A stretch of 40,912 bases of DNA, taken from positions 1-40,912 of the forward strand of contig CAJYOI010000011.1 in NCBI GenBank assembly GCA_913776045.1, written 5' to 3'. This DNA is from an uncultured Sphingomonas sp. Lineage in GTDB: Bacteria; Pseudomonadota; Alphaproteobacteria; Sphingomonadales; Sphingomonadaceae. A model generated the notes under the pieces. That model did not search any database, was not told where the DNA came from, and saw nothing but the letters and a program-made list of their open reading frames with translations. The position numbers and the translations under genes are program-made. Positions 26,272 to 34,432 of the stretch are shown here, piece after piece (position 1 is the stretch's first letter; each line of letters begins with the position of its first letter).

Positions 26272-28436
26272 AGCGGGAGTGTCCTGATTCTGCGTCCGGT
26301 GGCCGCGAAGATGGCGTTGGCGAGCGCGGGCGCAACCACCGGCACGGCGAGTTCGCTCGCGCCGCCTGCGTCGGCGCGGCTGTCAATCAGCTCGACGGTG
26401 ATGTCGGGGCTGGTCCCCAGGCGCGGCAGCAGGAGGTCGCGGAAGGATCGTACGTCGGCGACTCCCCCCGAATAGCCGGTCGATGCCCCGACCGCGGCGG
26501 CAAGCCCGTAGATCAGCCCGCCTTCGATCTGCTGACGGACCAGATCGGGATTGACCGCATGGCCGACATCGACCGCGGCGACCATCCGTTCGACCCGCGG
26601 CACGCCGCCGTCGCCGACGCTGCCTTCGACCATCAAAGCGATATGGGATCCGGCCATGGTGTGGGCTGCGATCCCCTGTCCGCTGCCCGGCGTGCCGCCC
26701 TGCCACCCGCCCAGAGACGCGACGGTCGACAGGCAGCGCGCCAGGCGGGGTGCGCCGCCGAGCATTGCGATGCGGTAGGACAGGGGCTCCGACTCAGCCT
26801 GACGGGCGAGTTCGTCGACGAAGCTTTCGGTGAAGAAGCACGACGCGATATGCGCGCCGCCGCGGGTGTAGCCGACCGGCACACCGATATCGGCGGGGTG
26901 GTGCGACACACCCCAGGCCGGCAGGCGATAAGCAGGCGACGCACCGTCGATCGCAACCGGGTCGGCGACCGCGCCCGGCACCGTGCGTCCGGCCAGCCGC
27001 GCGCGCAAGGCCGGGCCGACCGGTGGCGTCGCGACCTGCGTGCGCCACGCCGCGATCATCCCGCGCCCGTCCAGCCGCGCACTCATCCGGCCGACCGCCG
27101 GCGCGCGGACGGGCGTATGCATCAGGCTTTCGGCGCGCGACCAAGTCAGCTGAACGGGACGTTCGAGCTCGCGCGCCAGATACGCGACCTGTTCGGCGAC
27201 CGTCACCTCCAGCGCCGCGCCGAACGATCCCCCCGCCATCATCGGGTGGAGCACGACGCTTCCCTCTCCGATCCCGAGCGCCCGCGCGGCGGCGGCGCGG
27301 GCGAGGCCGGGAGCCTGGGTCGCCATCCACAGCACCAGCTTGCCATGTTCGAAGCTGGCGGTCGCGGTGATCGGCTCGATCGCGGCGGGAACGCCGGCCG
27401 CGACACGGTAGTCGGCGCGGAACACCCGACCCCCGGCAAAAGTCGCGGCAACGTCACCGGCTCCAGCGATCTGCGTACCATTGGCGTCCAGCGCCGCGTC
27501 GAGCGCCGCGGCAATGCGGCGGTGGTCGGCGAGCGGCCCCGCCGTCTCGAATCGCGGGGCGAGCGCGCCGAGCGCCTGGTTCGCCGCCCACCAGGTGCTG
27601 CCGACCGCAGCGATCCAGCGATCGGTCGCGACGATACGCGATACGCCGGGGATTTTGTCGGCGGCAGCTGTGTCGTAGCGAACCAGCCGACTATCGCCGA
27701 ACGGTCCCTGCCGGATGCTGGCGAAGACCATGTTGGGCAGGCGGATGTCCCCCGCGAAGTTCGCGCTGCCATCGACCTTCGACGGCGCATCGAGCCGCGG
27801 GGCGGGCGTGCCGGTCAGCCGCCCGTCGTCGCCGACGCGCAGTTGCGCCGTCTGCGGCAGGCTCTCCTGCACCGCGGCCACCGCGAGATCGCCGAAGCGC
27901 GCGCGTCGCTCGCCCGCCACGACGAAGCCGTCGCGGGTCAGGCACGTCTCCCAGTCGATCCCCCATTCCCGCGCCGCCGCCTTGCAGAGCAGGGTCCGGG
28001 TCGCCGCGGCAGCCTCACGCACCGGGCCTTCGAACTGCCGGATCGAGGTCGAGCCACCGGTAAGCATCGGTGCGGCGTCGGCGAACCAGCCGCCGTTCGT
28101 GCCCAGCGCCGCCGCGGTGCCGAGCGGGTTGGCGTAGAGCGAACTTTCCGGCGACGCCTCGACGCCCACGGTCCGCCAGTCAGCGCCCAGTTCGTCGGCA
28201 GCGATTTGCGCGAGCGCGGTGTAGACGCCCTGACCGTGCTCGCATTGCGGCACCGCGACGACGATGTGGCCGTCCTTGCCGATCTTGATCCACCCGCCGA
28301 ACGCGATTTCACCGTCCGCAGTCGGCAGTGCGGCCTGCTCCGCGCGCGGCCACACCTGCCACGCGACCGCGACGCCGACGACGACTCCGCCGGCAAGGAA
28401 GGCGCGGCGGCTAAGCTGCATGCCCTGTTCCGTCAC
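26268..28436 (-). CDS. Molybdenum hydroxylase large subunit (isoquinoline 1-oxidoreductase beta type)
   Basis: The 722-residue protein belongs to the xanthine dehydrogenase/aldehyde oxidase superfamily, closest in layout to IorB. A Tat signal is visible (LSRRAFLAGGVVVGVAVAW), so it is likely exported folded with molybdopterin. Seen motifs are VPQCEHGQGVYTALAQIAADEL, GGSFGAALEVTVAEQVAYLA, PVGYTRGGAHIASCFFTESF and the C-terminal GGASELAVPVVAPALANAIF, where the Glu aligns with the catalytic Glu of the family (usually GEPG). Neither the small [2Fe-2S] subunit nor a cytochrome gene is adjacent. The start is GTG, with an ATG five codons in as alternative. Its substrate is unknown. Confidence 0.87.
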   Translation of the reverse strand: MTEQGMQLSRRAFLAGGVVVGVAVAWQVWPRAEQAALPTADGEIAFGGWIKIGKDGHIVVAVPQCEHGQGVYTALAQIAADELGADWRTVGVEASPESSLYANPLGTAAALGTNGGWFADAAPMLTGGSTSIRQFEGPVREAAAATRTLLCKAAAREWGIDWETCLTRDGFVVAGERRARFGDLAVAAVQESLPQTAQLRVGDDGRLTGTPAPRLDAPSKVDGSANFAGDIRLPNMVFASIRQGPFGDSRLVRYDTAAADKIPGVSRIVATDRWIAAVGSTWWAANQALGALAPRFETAGPLADHRRIAAALDAALDANGTQIAGAGDVAATFAGGRVFRADYRVAAGVPAAIEPITATASFEHGKLVLWMATQAPGLARAAAARALGIGEGSVVLHPMMAGGSFGAALEVTVAEQVAYLARELERPVQLTWSRAESLMHTPVRAPAVGRMSARLDGRGMIAAWRTQVATPPVGPALRARLAGRTVPGAVADPVAIDGASPAYRLPAWGVSHHPADIGVPVGYTRGGAHIASCFFTESFVDELARQAESEPLSYRIAMLGGAPRLARCLSTVASLGGWQGGTPGSGQGIAAHTMAGSHIALMVEGSVGDGGVPRVERMVAAVDVGHAVNPDLVRQQIEGGLIYGLAAAVGASTGYSGGVADVRSFRDLLLPRLGTSPDITVELIDSRADAGGASELAVPVVAPALANAIFAATGRRIRTLPL

Positions 28437-28460
28437 CCCCGCGGAGACACGGATCGCTAG

Positions 28461-28527
28461 TCGCTGAATTCACGGAAAGAGCCGCCAAATCAGCCAGAAT
28501 TGATTCCCGCCTTCGCAGGGATGACGA
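28461..28527. repeat. Family 2 dispersed repeat, partial copy
   Basis: This copy has the middle and right parts: GCTGAATTCACGG, GAGCCGCC, CAGCCAGAATTGATTCCCGC, then CTTCGCAGGGATGACG. It matches the right half of the elements at 13141 and 33247; the left hairpin is missing. It lies in the divergent gap before lgt and gives a false in-frame start (reading IPAFAGMTME) for lgt. Confidence 0.65.
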
Positions 28528-28631
28528 TGGAGGGGAAGGGCAGTGGCAGCCGGCATCCACCGCGCTCTATCGCCCGCCGCCCGCGCTCGCTAGAGGGATC
28601 ACCGACAACAATTCTCCGGGAATCCGCGCCC

Positions 28632-29510
28632 TTGCTGCTGCCCCTGCTCGCCAACGCCGCCGGCCATATCCGGTTCGAAGACCTGGGATTGAGCCCGATC
28701 GCGCTCGACCTCGGGGTCTTCACGCTGAAATGGTATTCTCTTGCCTATATCTCGGGCATCCTGCTCGGCTGGTGGTATCTGCTGAAGCTGGTCGATCAGC
28801 CGGGCGCGCCGATGGGGCGGCGGCATGTCGACGACCTCGCTTTCTATGCGACGCTCGGCATCATTCTGGGCGGGCGGATCGGCTATGTGATCTTCTACCA
28901 GCCGAAGATGATCCTGGAGCCGGTCAGCGTGCTGCGGCTGTGGGACGGCGGCATGTCGTTCCACGGCGGCCTCGTCGGCCTGATGGCCGCGATCTGGTGG
29001 GTGTGCCGGCGCGAGAAACTGCAGGTGCTGCGCGTGCTCGACTATGTCGCCTGCGTCGCCTCGATCGGCCAGTTTTTCGGCCGCCTCGCCAATTTCGTGA
29101 ACGGCGAGCTGTGGGGCAAGCCGAGCGACGTGCCCTGGGCGATCGTCTTCCCGCGCACCGTCGAATTCGGCGCCGATCCGGCGCGCCACCCGAGCCAGCT
29201 GTACGAAGCGTTCGGCGAGGGGCTGATCCCCTTCCTCATCATGGCCTACCTCTTCTGGCGGACCAACGCGCGGTACAAGCCGGGCTTCCTGACGGGCTTC
29301 GGCCTCGCCTTCTTCGGCACCGCGCGTCTGTTCATCGAATTCTTCCGCGAACCCGACCGCCAGTTCGAAGGCACATTCTTCGCGAACGTCCTCCACATGG
29401 GCCAGATCCTGTGCCTGCCGATGATCGTCATCGGCCTCTACCTGATGTGGACCGCCAAGGGGCGCCGCACCCGCGTCGAGCCGATCGCGGGCGGGCCGAG
29501 CATCGCGTGA
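28632..29510 (+). CDS. lgt: Prolipoprotein diacylglyceryl transferase
   Basis: Lgt moves diacylglycerol from phosphatidylglycerol to the lipobox Cys of prolipoproteins in the inner membrane. The product (292 residues from TTG) has about seven hydrophobic segments, the HGG motif MSFHGGLVGLM, the Lgt signature GQFFGRLANFVNGELWG and RHPSQLYEAFGEG. The frame is open upstream to a TTG at 28500, but that part reads a dispersed repeat. The start is placed at TTG 28632, giving LLLPLLANAAGHIRFEDLG, a natural N-terminus. The stop overlaps the next gene as GTGA. Confidence 0.92.
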   Translation: MLLPLLANAAGHIRFEDLGLSPIALDLGVFTLKWYSLAYISGILLGWWYLLKLVDQPGAPMGRRHVDDLAFYATLGIILGGRIGYVIFYQPKMILEPVSVLRLWDGGMSFHGGLVGLMAAIWWVCRREKLQVLRVLDYVACVASIGQFFGRLANFVNGELWGKPSDVPWAIVFPRTVEFGADPARHPSQLYEAFGEGLIPFLIMAYLFWRTNARYKPGFLTGFGLAFFGTARLFIEFFREPDRQFEGTFFANVLHMGQILCLPMIVIGLYLMWTAKGRRTRVEPIAGGPSIA

Positions 29511-30586
29511 GCGACCTGACGCCAGGTCCCGCCGCCCGCGCGGAGAACGCCGCCGAAGAGCTGCTGCCCGAACGCCTCGCTCGCGCGATCACGCTGGGCG
29601 GCGCGATTTCGCTGTCGCAGTTCATGGGGGCGGCGAACGCGCATTATTACGCGACGCGCGATCCGTTGGGGACGCGGGGCGACTTCACGACCGCGCCGGA
29701 GATCAGCCAGATGTTCGGCGAGCTGATCGGGGCGTGGGTCGCCGACCTGTGGGAGCGCGCCGGGCAGCCTGCCGCCGACTATGTCGAGTTCGGTCCCGGC
29801 CGCGGCACGCTCGCCGCCGACGCGCTGCGGGTGATGGAGAAGGCGGGGTTTACGCCCGGCGTCCAGTTCATCGAAACCTCCCCCGTGCTGCGCGCCGAAC
29901 AGGCGAGGCGGGTGCCGGCCGCCGAATGGTGCATGGACATCGTCGGCCTAGCCGACGATCGCCCGCTGATCGCCATCGCCAACGAATTCTTCGACGCGCT
30001 GCCGATCCGACAGCTCATCAAGACCGTCGATGGCTGGCGCGAACGGCTGGTCGCCTGTCAGGACACGCTGTTCCTGCCGGTCGTCGGCAACACCGTGTTC
30101 GATCCGATCATCCCCGAGCCGCTGCGCGACGCCGCCGACGGGTCGATCCTGGAAACCTCCCCCGCCGGCGTCGCGACGATGCGTGCGCTGGCGCAGCGGA
30201 TCGTCGCGCAGGGCGGCGCGGCACTGGTGATCGACTATGGCTACGAAGGCCCCGCGATCGGTGAGACGTTGCAGGCGGTGAAGGGCCATGCCCCCGCCAA
30301 CCCGTTCGATACGCCGGGCGAAGCGGACCTGACAGCGCATGTCGATTTCGCGACGCTCGGCGAAGCGGCGCGGGCTGAGGGGGCGGAGGTCCACGGGCCC
30401 GTCAGCCAGGGCGATTTCCTGCGCGCACTCGGCATAGACGGCCGCGCGGCGACGCTTTCGGTCAAGGGCGGCGCCGACGTGATCGTCGCGCGCAACCGGC
30501 TGGTCAACGAAGGCGAGATGGGCGACCTGTTCGGTGTGATCGCCGTGACCGCGCCGGGCTGGCCGAAACCGGCAGGATTCCCATGA
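29507..30586 (+). CDS. MidA/NDUFAF7-family SAM-dependent methyltransferase
   Basis: The 359-residue protein matches the COG1565 family, whose mitochondrial member NDUFAF7 methylates an arginine of complex I. The SAM-binding motif is YVEFGPGRGTLAADALRVM (about residue 89), with GDFTTAPEISQMFGE before it and IANEFFDALPIRQ after it; GGAALVIDYGY follows. A GTG start overlaps the lgt stop (GTGA), and the stop overlaps the acetyltransferase start (ATGA). Whether it acts on NADH dehydrogenase here is inference from the family. Confidence 0.9.
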   Translation: MSDLTPGPAARAENAAEELLPERLARAITLGGAISLSQFMGAANAHYYATRDPLGTRGDFTTAPEISQMFGELIGAWVADLWERAGQPAADYVEFGPGRGTLAADALRVMEKAGFTPGVQFIETSPVLRAEQARRVPAAEWCMDIVGLADDRPLIAIANEFFDALPIRQLIKTVDGWRERLVACQDTLFLPVVGNTVFDPIIPEPLRDAADGSILETSPAGVATMRALAQRIVAQGGAALVIDYGYEGPAIGETLQAVKGHAPANPFDTPGEADLTAHVDFATLGEAARAEGAEVHGPVSQGDFLRALGIDGRAATLSVKGGADVIVARNRLVNEGEMGDLFGVIAVTAPGWPKPAGFP

Positions 30587-31098
30587 TCGACTATCGCGAC
30601 GCCGTGCCGGGCGACGGCCCGGAATTGTCGGCGATGGCGCGCGCCTGTTTCACCGAGACGTTCGGCGCGCTCTATTCGCCCGAAAACCTCGCCGGGTTTC
30701 TGGAGCAGGTCTTCGGCCCGAACGGCCTGCCGAGCCAGATCGATGACCCCGCCTTCACCATCCGCCTGGCGACCGATGCCGGGCGGGTCGTCGGCTTCGC
30801 CAAGCTCGGCCCCAATGCCCTGCCCTTCCCGCAAGCCGACGACAGCAACGCGGTCGAGCTCTACCAACTTTATGTCGCGAGCACGCATCACGGCGACGGC
30901 GTCGGCCCCGCCCTGCTCGACTGGGCGATCGCGACGGCGCGGGGACAAGGCGCCGATACGCTGGCGCTGTCGGTCTATGTCGACAACCACCGGGCGAAGC
31001 GCTTCTACCAACGCTATGGCTTCGTGGACGTGGGCGGCTACGACTTCCCTGTCGGCGACCAGATCGACGAGGACCGGCTGATGGTGTTGGCGCTGTGA
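30583..31098 (+). CDS. GNAT-family N-acetyltransferase
   Basis: The 171-residue protein has the GNAT acetyl-CoA binding region HHGDGVGPALLDWAIATARG (about residues 102-121), preceded by the beta strand ELYQLYVAS and followed by LALSVYVDNHRAKRFYQRYGF, all standard for the family. The substrate is unknown. It overlaps both neighbours by 4 nt (ATGA at the start, GTGA at the end), so it is part of the lgt-midA-pgeF transcript. Confidence 0.9.
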   Translation: MIDYRDAVPGDGPELSAMARACFTETFGALYSPENLAGFLEQVFGPNGLPSQIDDPAFTIRLATDAGRVVGFAKLGPNALPFPQADDSNAVELYQLYVASTHHGDGVGPALLDWAIATARGQGADTLALSVYVDNHRAKRFYQRYGFVDVGGYDFPVGDQIDEDRLMVLAL

Positions 31099-31865
31099 GT
31101 ATTGAAGTCATCCGTACCGCCGCGCTGGCCGGCGTCGCGCACGGCTTCCTGACGCGCGCGGGCGGGGTGTCGGACGGGCCCTACGCCAGTCTCAACTGCG
31201 GCATCGGGTCGCATGACGACCCGGCCAAGGTCGCCGAGAACCGCCGTCGGGCGACGGAAGCCGTGGTGCCCGGCGCGCAACTCGCCGGGCTGTATCAGGT
31301 CCATGGCGCAGATGCGGTCGCGGTGCTTGACGGCGTCGATCCCGCCATCCGCCCGCACGCCGACGCCCTCGTGTCCAATCGCCCCGGCATCGCACTCGGC
31401 ATCCTGACCGCCGACTGTGCGCCGGTGTTGTTTGCCGATGTGGCCGCCGGCGTCGTCGGGGCAGCGCACGCCGGGTGGAAGGGCGCGCTGGGCGGCGTGA
31501 CCGACACGACCTTGCTGACGATGGAAACGCTGGGCGCCGACCGTGACCGCATCGTCGCCGCGGTCGGTCCGTGCATCGCGCAGGTGAGCTACGAGGTCGA
31601 TGAAGCTTTCCGCGCGCAGTTCGAAGCGCAGGATGCGGAGGCCGACCGCTTCTTCCGCGATGCCAAGGCTGGCCATGCAATGTTCGATCTCGCCGGCTAT
31701 GTCGCCCACCGCCTGGCCTGCGCCGGCGTTCGCACGGTCGAAATCCTCGGCGCGGACACCTATGCCGACGAAACGCGTTTCTTCAGTTATCGCCGCGCGA
31801 CACACCGTGCCGAAGGCGACGCGGGCCGCCAGATCAGCATCATCGGGCTAACTGGTAACGATTGA
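31095..31865 (+). CDS. pgeF: PgeF/YfiH family protein (purine nucleoside phosphorylase or peptidoglycan editing factor)
   Basis: The 256-residue protein carries the family's metal-binding residues: His in LYQVHGADAVAV, Cys in LTADCAPVLFAD and His in GAAHAGWKGALGG, with VGPCIAQVSYEVD further on. Family members are described as multicopper polyphenol oxidase-like, as purine nucleoside phosphorylases (LACC1 relatives) and as a factor removing misincorporated Ser from peptidoglycan precursors. Which applies here is not shown by sequence. The start is GTG, overlapping the acetyltransferase stop. Confidence 0.9.
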   Translation: MSIEVIRTAALAGVAHGFLTRAGGVSDGPYASLNCGIGSHDDPAKVAENRRRATEAVVPGAQLAGLYQVHGADAVAVLDGVDPAIRPHADALVSNRPGIALGILTADCAPVLFADVAAGVVGAAHAGWKGALGGVTDTTLLTMETLGADRDRIVAAVGPCIAQVSYEVDEAFRAQFEAQDAEADRFFRDAKAGHAMFDLAGYVAHRLACAGVRTVEILGADTYADETRFFSYRRATHRAEGDAGRQISIIGLTGND

Positions 31866-31911
31866 TACGATCGGCTAGACTCGCCCGGAACATTGCATTC
31901 GGAGAGTAGAC

Positions 31912-33234
31912 ATGGCCGACAAGACCGAAGCCGACGTGACCGGCGTCCCCGCCCCGCAGGGCAAGGGCGATACCGGCCCCAAGACCATCGGCGGCCGCAA
32001 GCTGAAGCCGGCCACCATGATGATGGGCCACGGCTACGACCCGATGCTGTCGGAAGGCTCGCTGAAACCGCCGATCTTCCTGACCTCCACCTTCGTCTTT
32101 CCAAATGCCGCCGCGGGCAAGCGCCATTTCGAAGGCGTGACCGGCAAGCGTCCCGGCGGCGCCGAGGGGCTGGTCTATTCGCGCTTCAACGGGCCGAACC
32201 AGGAAATCCTCGAGGATCGTCTGGCGATCTGGGAAGAGGCGGAGGACGCTCTGGCGTTCTCGTCCGGCATGTCGGCGATCGCCACGCTGTTCCTGGCGAT
32301 GGTGAAGCCCGGCGACACGATCGTCCATTCCGGACCGCTCTATGCCGCGACGGAGACGCTGATCGGCCGCATCCTCGGCAAGTTCGGGGTGAAGTGGCTC
32401 GACTTCCCGGCCGGTGCGACGCGCGAGGAGATCGACGCGGTCCTAGAGCAGGCCAAGGCGAACGGCGACGTCGCGCTGATCTATCTCGAAAGCCCGGCGA
32501 ACCCGACCAACGCGCTGGTCGATGTCGAGGCGGTGGCCGCCGCGCGCGACGCGATCTTTACCGGCGACAACCGCCCGCCAATCGCGATCGACAATACCTT
32601 CCTCGGGCCGCTCTGGGCTCAGCCGATGCGCCAAGGCGCCGATCTGGTCGTCTATTCGCTGACCAAATATGCGGGCGGCCACAGCGATCTGGTCGCGGGC
32701 GGCGTGCTGGGGTCGAAGGATCACATCAACACCATCCGCCTGATGCGCAACACCATCGGCACGATCTGCGACCCCAACACCGCCTGGATGCTGCTGCGCA
32801 GCCTCGAGACGCTGGAGCTGCGCATGAGCCGCGCGGGCGAGAATGCGGCGAAGGTCTGCGCCTTCCTGCGCGACCATCCGAAGGTCGATCGCGTCGGCTA
32901 TCTCGGCTTTCTGGAGGATGGCGGCGACGCGCGTCAGGCCGACATCTACCGCCGCAACTGCACCGGCGCCGGATCGACCTTCTCGCTCTACCTGAAGGGC
33001 GGCGAGGCGGAGGCGTTCGCTTTCCTCGACAACCTCAAGATCGCCAAGCTCGCAGTCAGCCTCGGCGGGACCGAGACGCTGGCGTCGCACCCGGCGGGGA
33101 TGACCCACCTGTCGGTGCCGCAGGAGCGCAAGGATGCGCTGGGCATCACCGATTCGCTGGTGCGCATCTCGATCGGCGTGGAGGATGCCGACGACCTGAT
33201 TGCGGACTTCGCGGCGGCGTTGGACGCGATCTGA
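31912..33234 (+). CDS. Cystathionine gamma-synthase family PLP enzyme
   Basis: The 440-residue protein belongs to the Cys/Met metabolism PLP family. The cofactor Lys is in VVYSLTKYAGGHSDLVAGG, with LVYSRFNGPNQEILEDRLA, AFSSGMSAIATLFLAMVKPG and IAIDNTFLGPLWAQP before it and SLGGTETLASHPAGMTH near the end. It could be cystathionine gamma-synthase, methionine gamma-lyase or a relative; sequence alone does not decide. A polar N-terminal tail of about 45 residues precedes the fold. GGAGAG lies 6 nt before the ATG. It starts 46 bp after pgeF and may share that transcript. Confidence 0.88.
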   Translation: MADKTEADVTGVPAPQGKGDTGPKTIGGRKLKPATMMMGHGYDPMLSEGSLKPPIFLTSTFVFPNAAAGKRHFEGVTGKRPGGAEGLVYSRFNGPNQEILEDRLAIWEEAEDALAFSSGMSAIATLFLAMVKPGDTIVHSGPLYAATETLIGRILGKFGVKWLDFPAGATREEIDAVLEQAKANGDVALIYLESPANPTNALVDVEAVAAARDAIFTGDNRPPIAIDNTFLGPLWAQPMRQGADLVVYSLTKYAGGHSDLVAGGVLGSKDHINTIRLMRNTIGTICDPNTAWMLLRSLETLELRMSRAGENAAKVCAFLRDHPKVDRVGYLGFLEDGGDARQADIYRRNCTGAGSTFSLYLKGGEAEAFAFLDNLKIAKLAVSLGGTETLASHPAGMTHLSVPQERKDALGITDSLVRISIGVEDADDLIADFAAALDAI

Positions 33235-33246
33235 TACCTGCCAAGA

Positions 33247-33341
33247 GTCATCCCCACGAAGGCGTTCATAAATTCTGGCTGGCCAAGGTGAAACTCACCG
33301 CGTTCAGCCACAATTTATTCCGGTCTCCGTGGAAATGACGG
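33247..33341. repeat. Paired-hairpin dispersed repeat, family 2, copy 2
   Basis: This has the same 95-nt layout as the copy at 13141: GTCATCCCCACGAAGGCG, ATAAATTCTGGCTG, a central GGTGAAACTCACC hairpin, TCAGCCACAATTTATTCC, then TCTCCGTGGAAATGACGG. The outer hairpins are more decayed than in copy 1, while the TTCTGGCTG and CAGCCA segments are kept. Confidence 0.75.
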
Positions 33342-33403
33342 TGATGATAAGCTCGCCGCAATCGCCTATATCGGCGCCGTAAATCTCTCAGGACACGACC
33401 AAA

Positions 33404-34357
33404 ATGCTTGACACCCCGATGGCCCAGGTTCCGCTGCTCGACATGAGCGAGCAGGCCGCCGACCCGCAAGGCTTTGCCCGTGCGCTCGGCGAATCGTTCG
33501 AACGGTTCGGCTTCGCGATGGTGTCGAACCACGGTGTGCCCGATGACGTCGTCGAGCGCGCCTGGGCGATGACCAAGGCGTTCTTCGACCTGCCCGAAGA
33601 GGAGAAGCGCCGCTTCTTCGTCGAGGGCGGTGGCGGGGCGCGTGGGTACACGCCGTTCAAGACCGAAATCGCCAAGGGCGCGACGCACGTCGACCTGAAG
33701 GAATTCTGGCACGTCGGCCGCGAGCTGGCGAAGGGGCACCGGTTCGAAAGCCACATGCCGGCCAACCTGTGGCCGGACCAGCCTGAGGGCTTCCGCGACA
33801 CCTTCCTCGACCTGTTCAAGGCGCTCGACGATGCAGGGCTCCGTTTGCTCTCGGCGATCGCGCTGCACCTGAACCTGGACAAGGATTGGTTCGAGCATGC
33901 GGTGGAGGACGGCAACTCTGTGCTGCGCCTGCTCCACTATCCGCCGGTTCCCGCCGACGCCCCCGAAGTCCGCGCCGGCGCGCATGAGGACATCAACCTC
34001 ATAACGCTGCTGCTCGGCGCCGAGGAAGCGGGCCTCGAACTGCTCGAGAAGAACGGCACCTGGCTGCCGGTCAAGCCGCCCGCGGGCGCGATGGTCGTCA
34101 ACGTCGGCGACATGCTCCAGCGTCTGACCAATCACGTCCTGCCGTCGACAACCCACCGCGTGGTCAATCCGGCGCCCGAACGCCGCGGCTTCTCGCGCTA
34201 TTCGATGCCGTACTTCCTGCATCCGGCACCCGATTTCATGATCGAGACGCTGCCCGGCACGATCAGCGCCGATCGCCCCAACCGCTACGAAACGCCGATC
34301 AGCAGCCATGATTACTTGATGGAGCGTCTGGTCGAGATCGGCCTGGTCAAGAAGTAA
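33404..34357 (+). CDS. Isopenicillin N synthase-like 2-oxoglutarate/Fe(II) oxygenase
   Basis: The 317-residue protein has the double-stranded beta-helix metal site: His and Asp in RAGAHEDINLITLLLG, the distal His in VLPSTTHRVVNPAP and the Arg that binds the co-substrate in RRGFSRYSMPYF. The N-terminal GFAMVSNHGVPDDVVERAW is the typical helical cap of plant-like and isopenicillin N synthase-like members. The substrate is unknown; many bacterial homologues are of unassigned function. CAGGA lies before the ATG. Confidence 0.9.
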   Translation: MLDTPMAQVPLLDMSEQAADPQGFARALGESFERFGFAMVSNHGVPDDVVERAWAMTKAFFDLPEEEKRRFFVEGGGGARGYTPFKTEIAKGATHVDLKEFWHVGRELAKGHRFESHMPANLWPDQPEGFRDTFLDLFKALDDAGLRLLSAIALHLNLDKDWFEHAVEDGNSVLRLLHYPPVPADAPEVRAGAHEDINLITLLLGAEEAGLELLEKNGTWLPVKPPAGAMVVNVGDMLQRLTNHVLPSTTHRVVNPAPERRGFSRYSMPYFLHPAPDFMIETLPGTISADRPNRYETPISSHDYLMERLVEIGLVKK

Positions 34358-34367
34358 TTCTATGGTG

Positions 34368-34386
34368 CCTCGGCCTTGTGCCGGGG
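34368..34386 (+). terminator. Terminator-like hairpin between oxygenase and hom
   Basis: CCTCGGC (34368-34374), loop CTTGT, GCCGGGG (34380-34386): a 7-bp stem with one wobble pair, 11 nt after the oxygenase stop. No T-run follows. It is followed 17 nt later by the stronger hairpin at the hom start. Confidence 0.45.
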
Positions 34387-34402
34387 TCCACGCAGCCGCT
34401 AG

Positions 34403-34432
34403 GCGATCCCCCGTCGATTGATGGGGGATTGC
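34403..34432 (+). promoter_or_regulatory. Hairpin covering the hom ribosome binding site
   Basis: GCGATCCCCCGTC (34403-34415) pairs with GATGGGGGATTGC (34420-34432) across a 4-nt loop GATT: 13 pairs with two G-T wobbles. The right arm contains the GGGGGA that would serve as Shine-Dalgarno and ends at the base before the ATG at 34433. If an earlier start (TTG 34418 or ATG 34421) is used, the start codon itself is inside the hairpin. Confidence 0.7.

Noticed and set aside
26559-28460. 633-codon open frame opposite the molybdenum hydroxylase gene
   Set aside because: Antisense shadow with low-complexity Arg-rich translation; the minus-strand gene has a Tat signal and family motifs.
31893-33338. 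481-codon frame overlapping the PLP enzyme in another frame
   Set aside because: Arg-rich translation; the PLP-binding motif and ribosome site belong to the frame starting at 31912.
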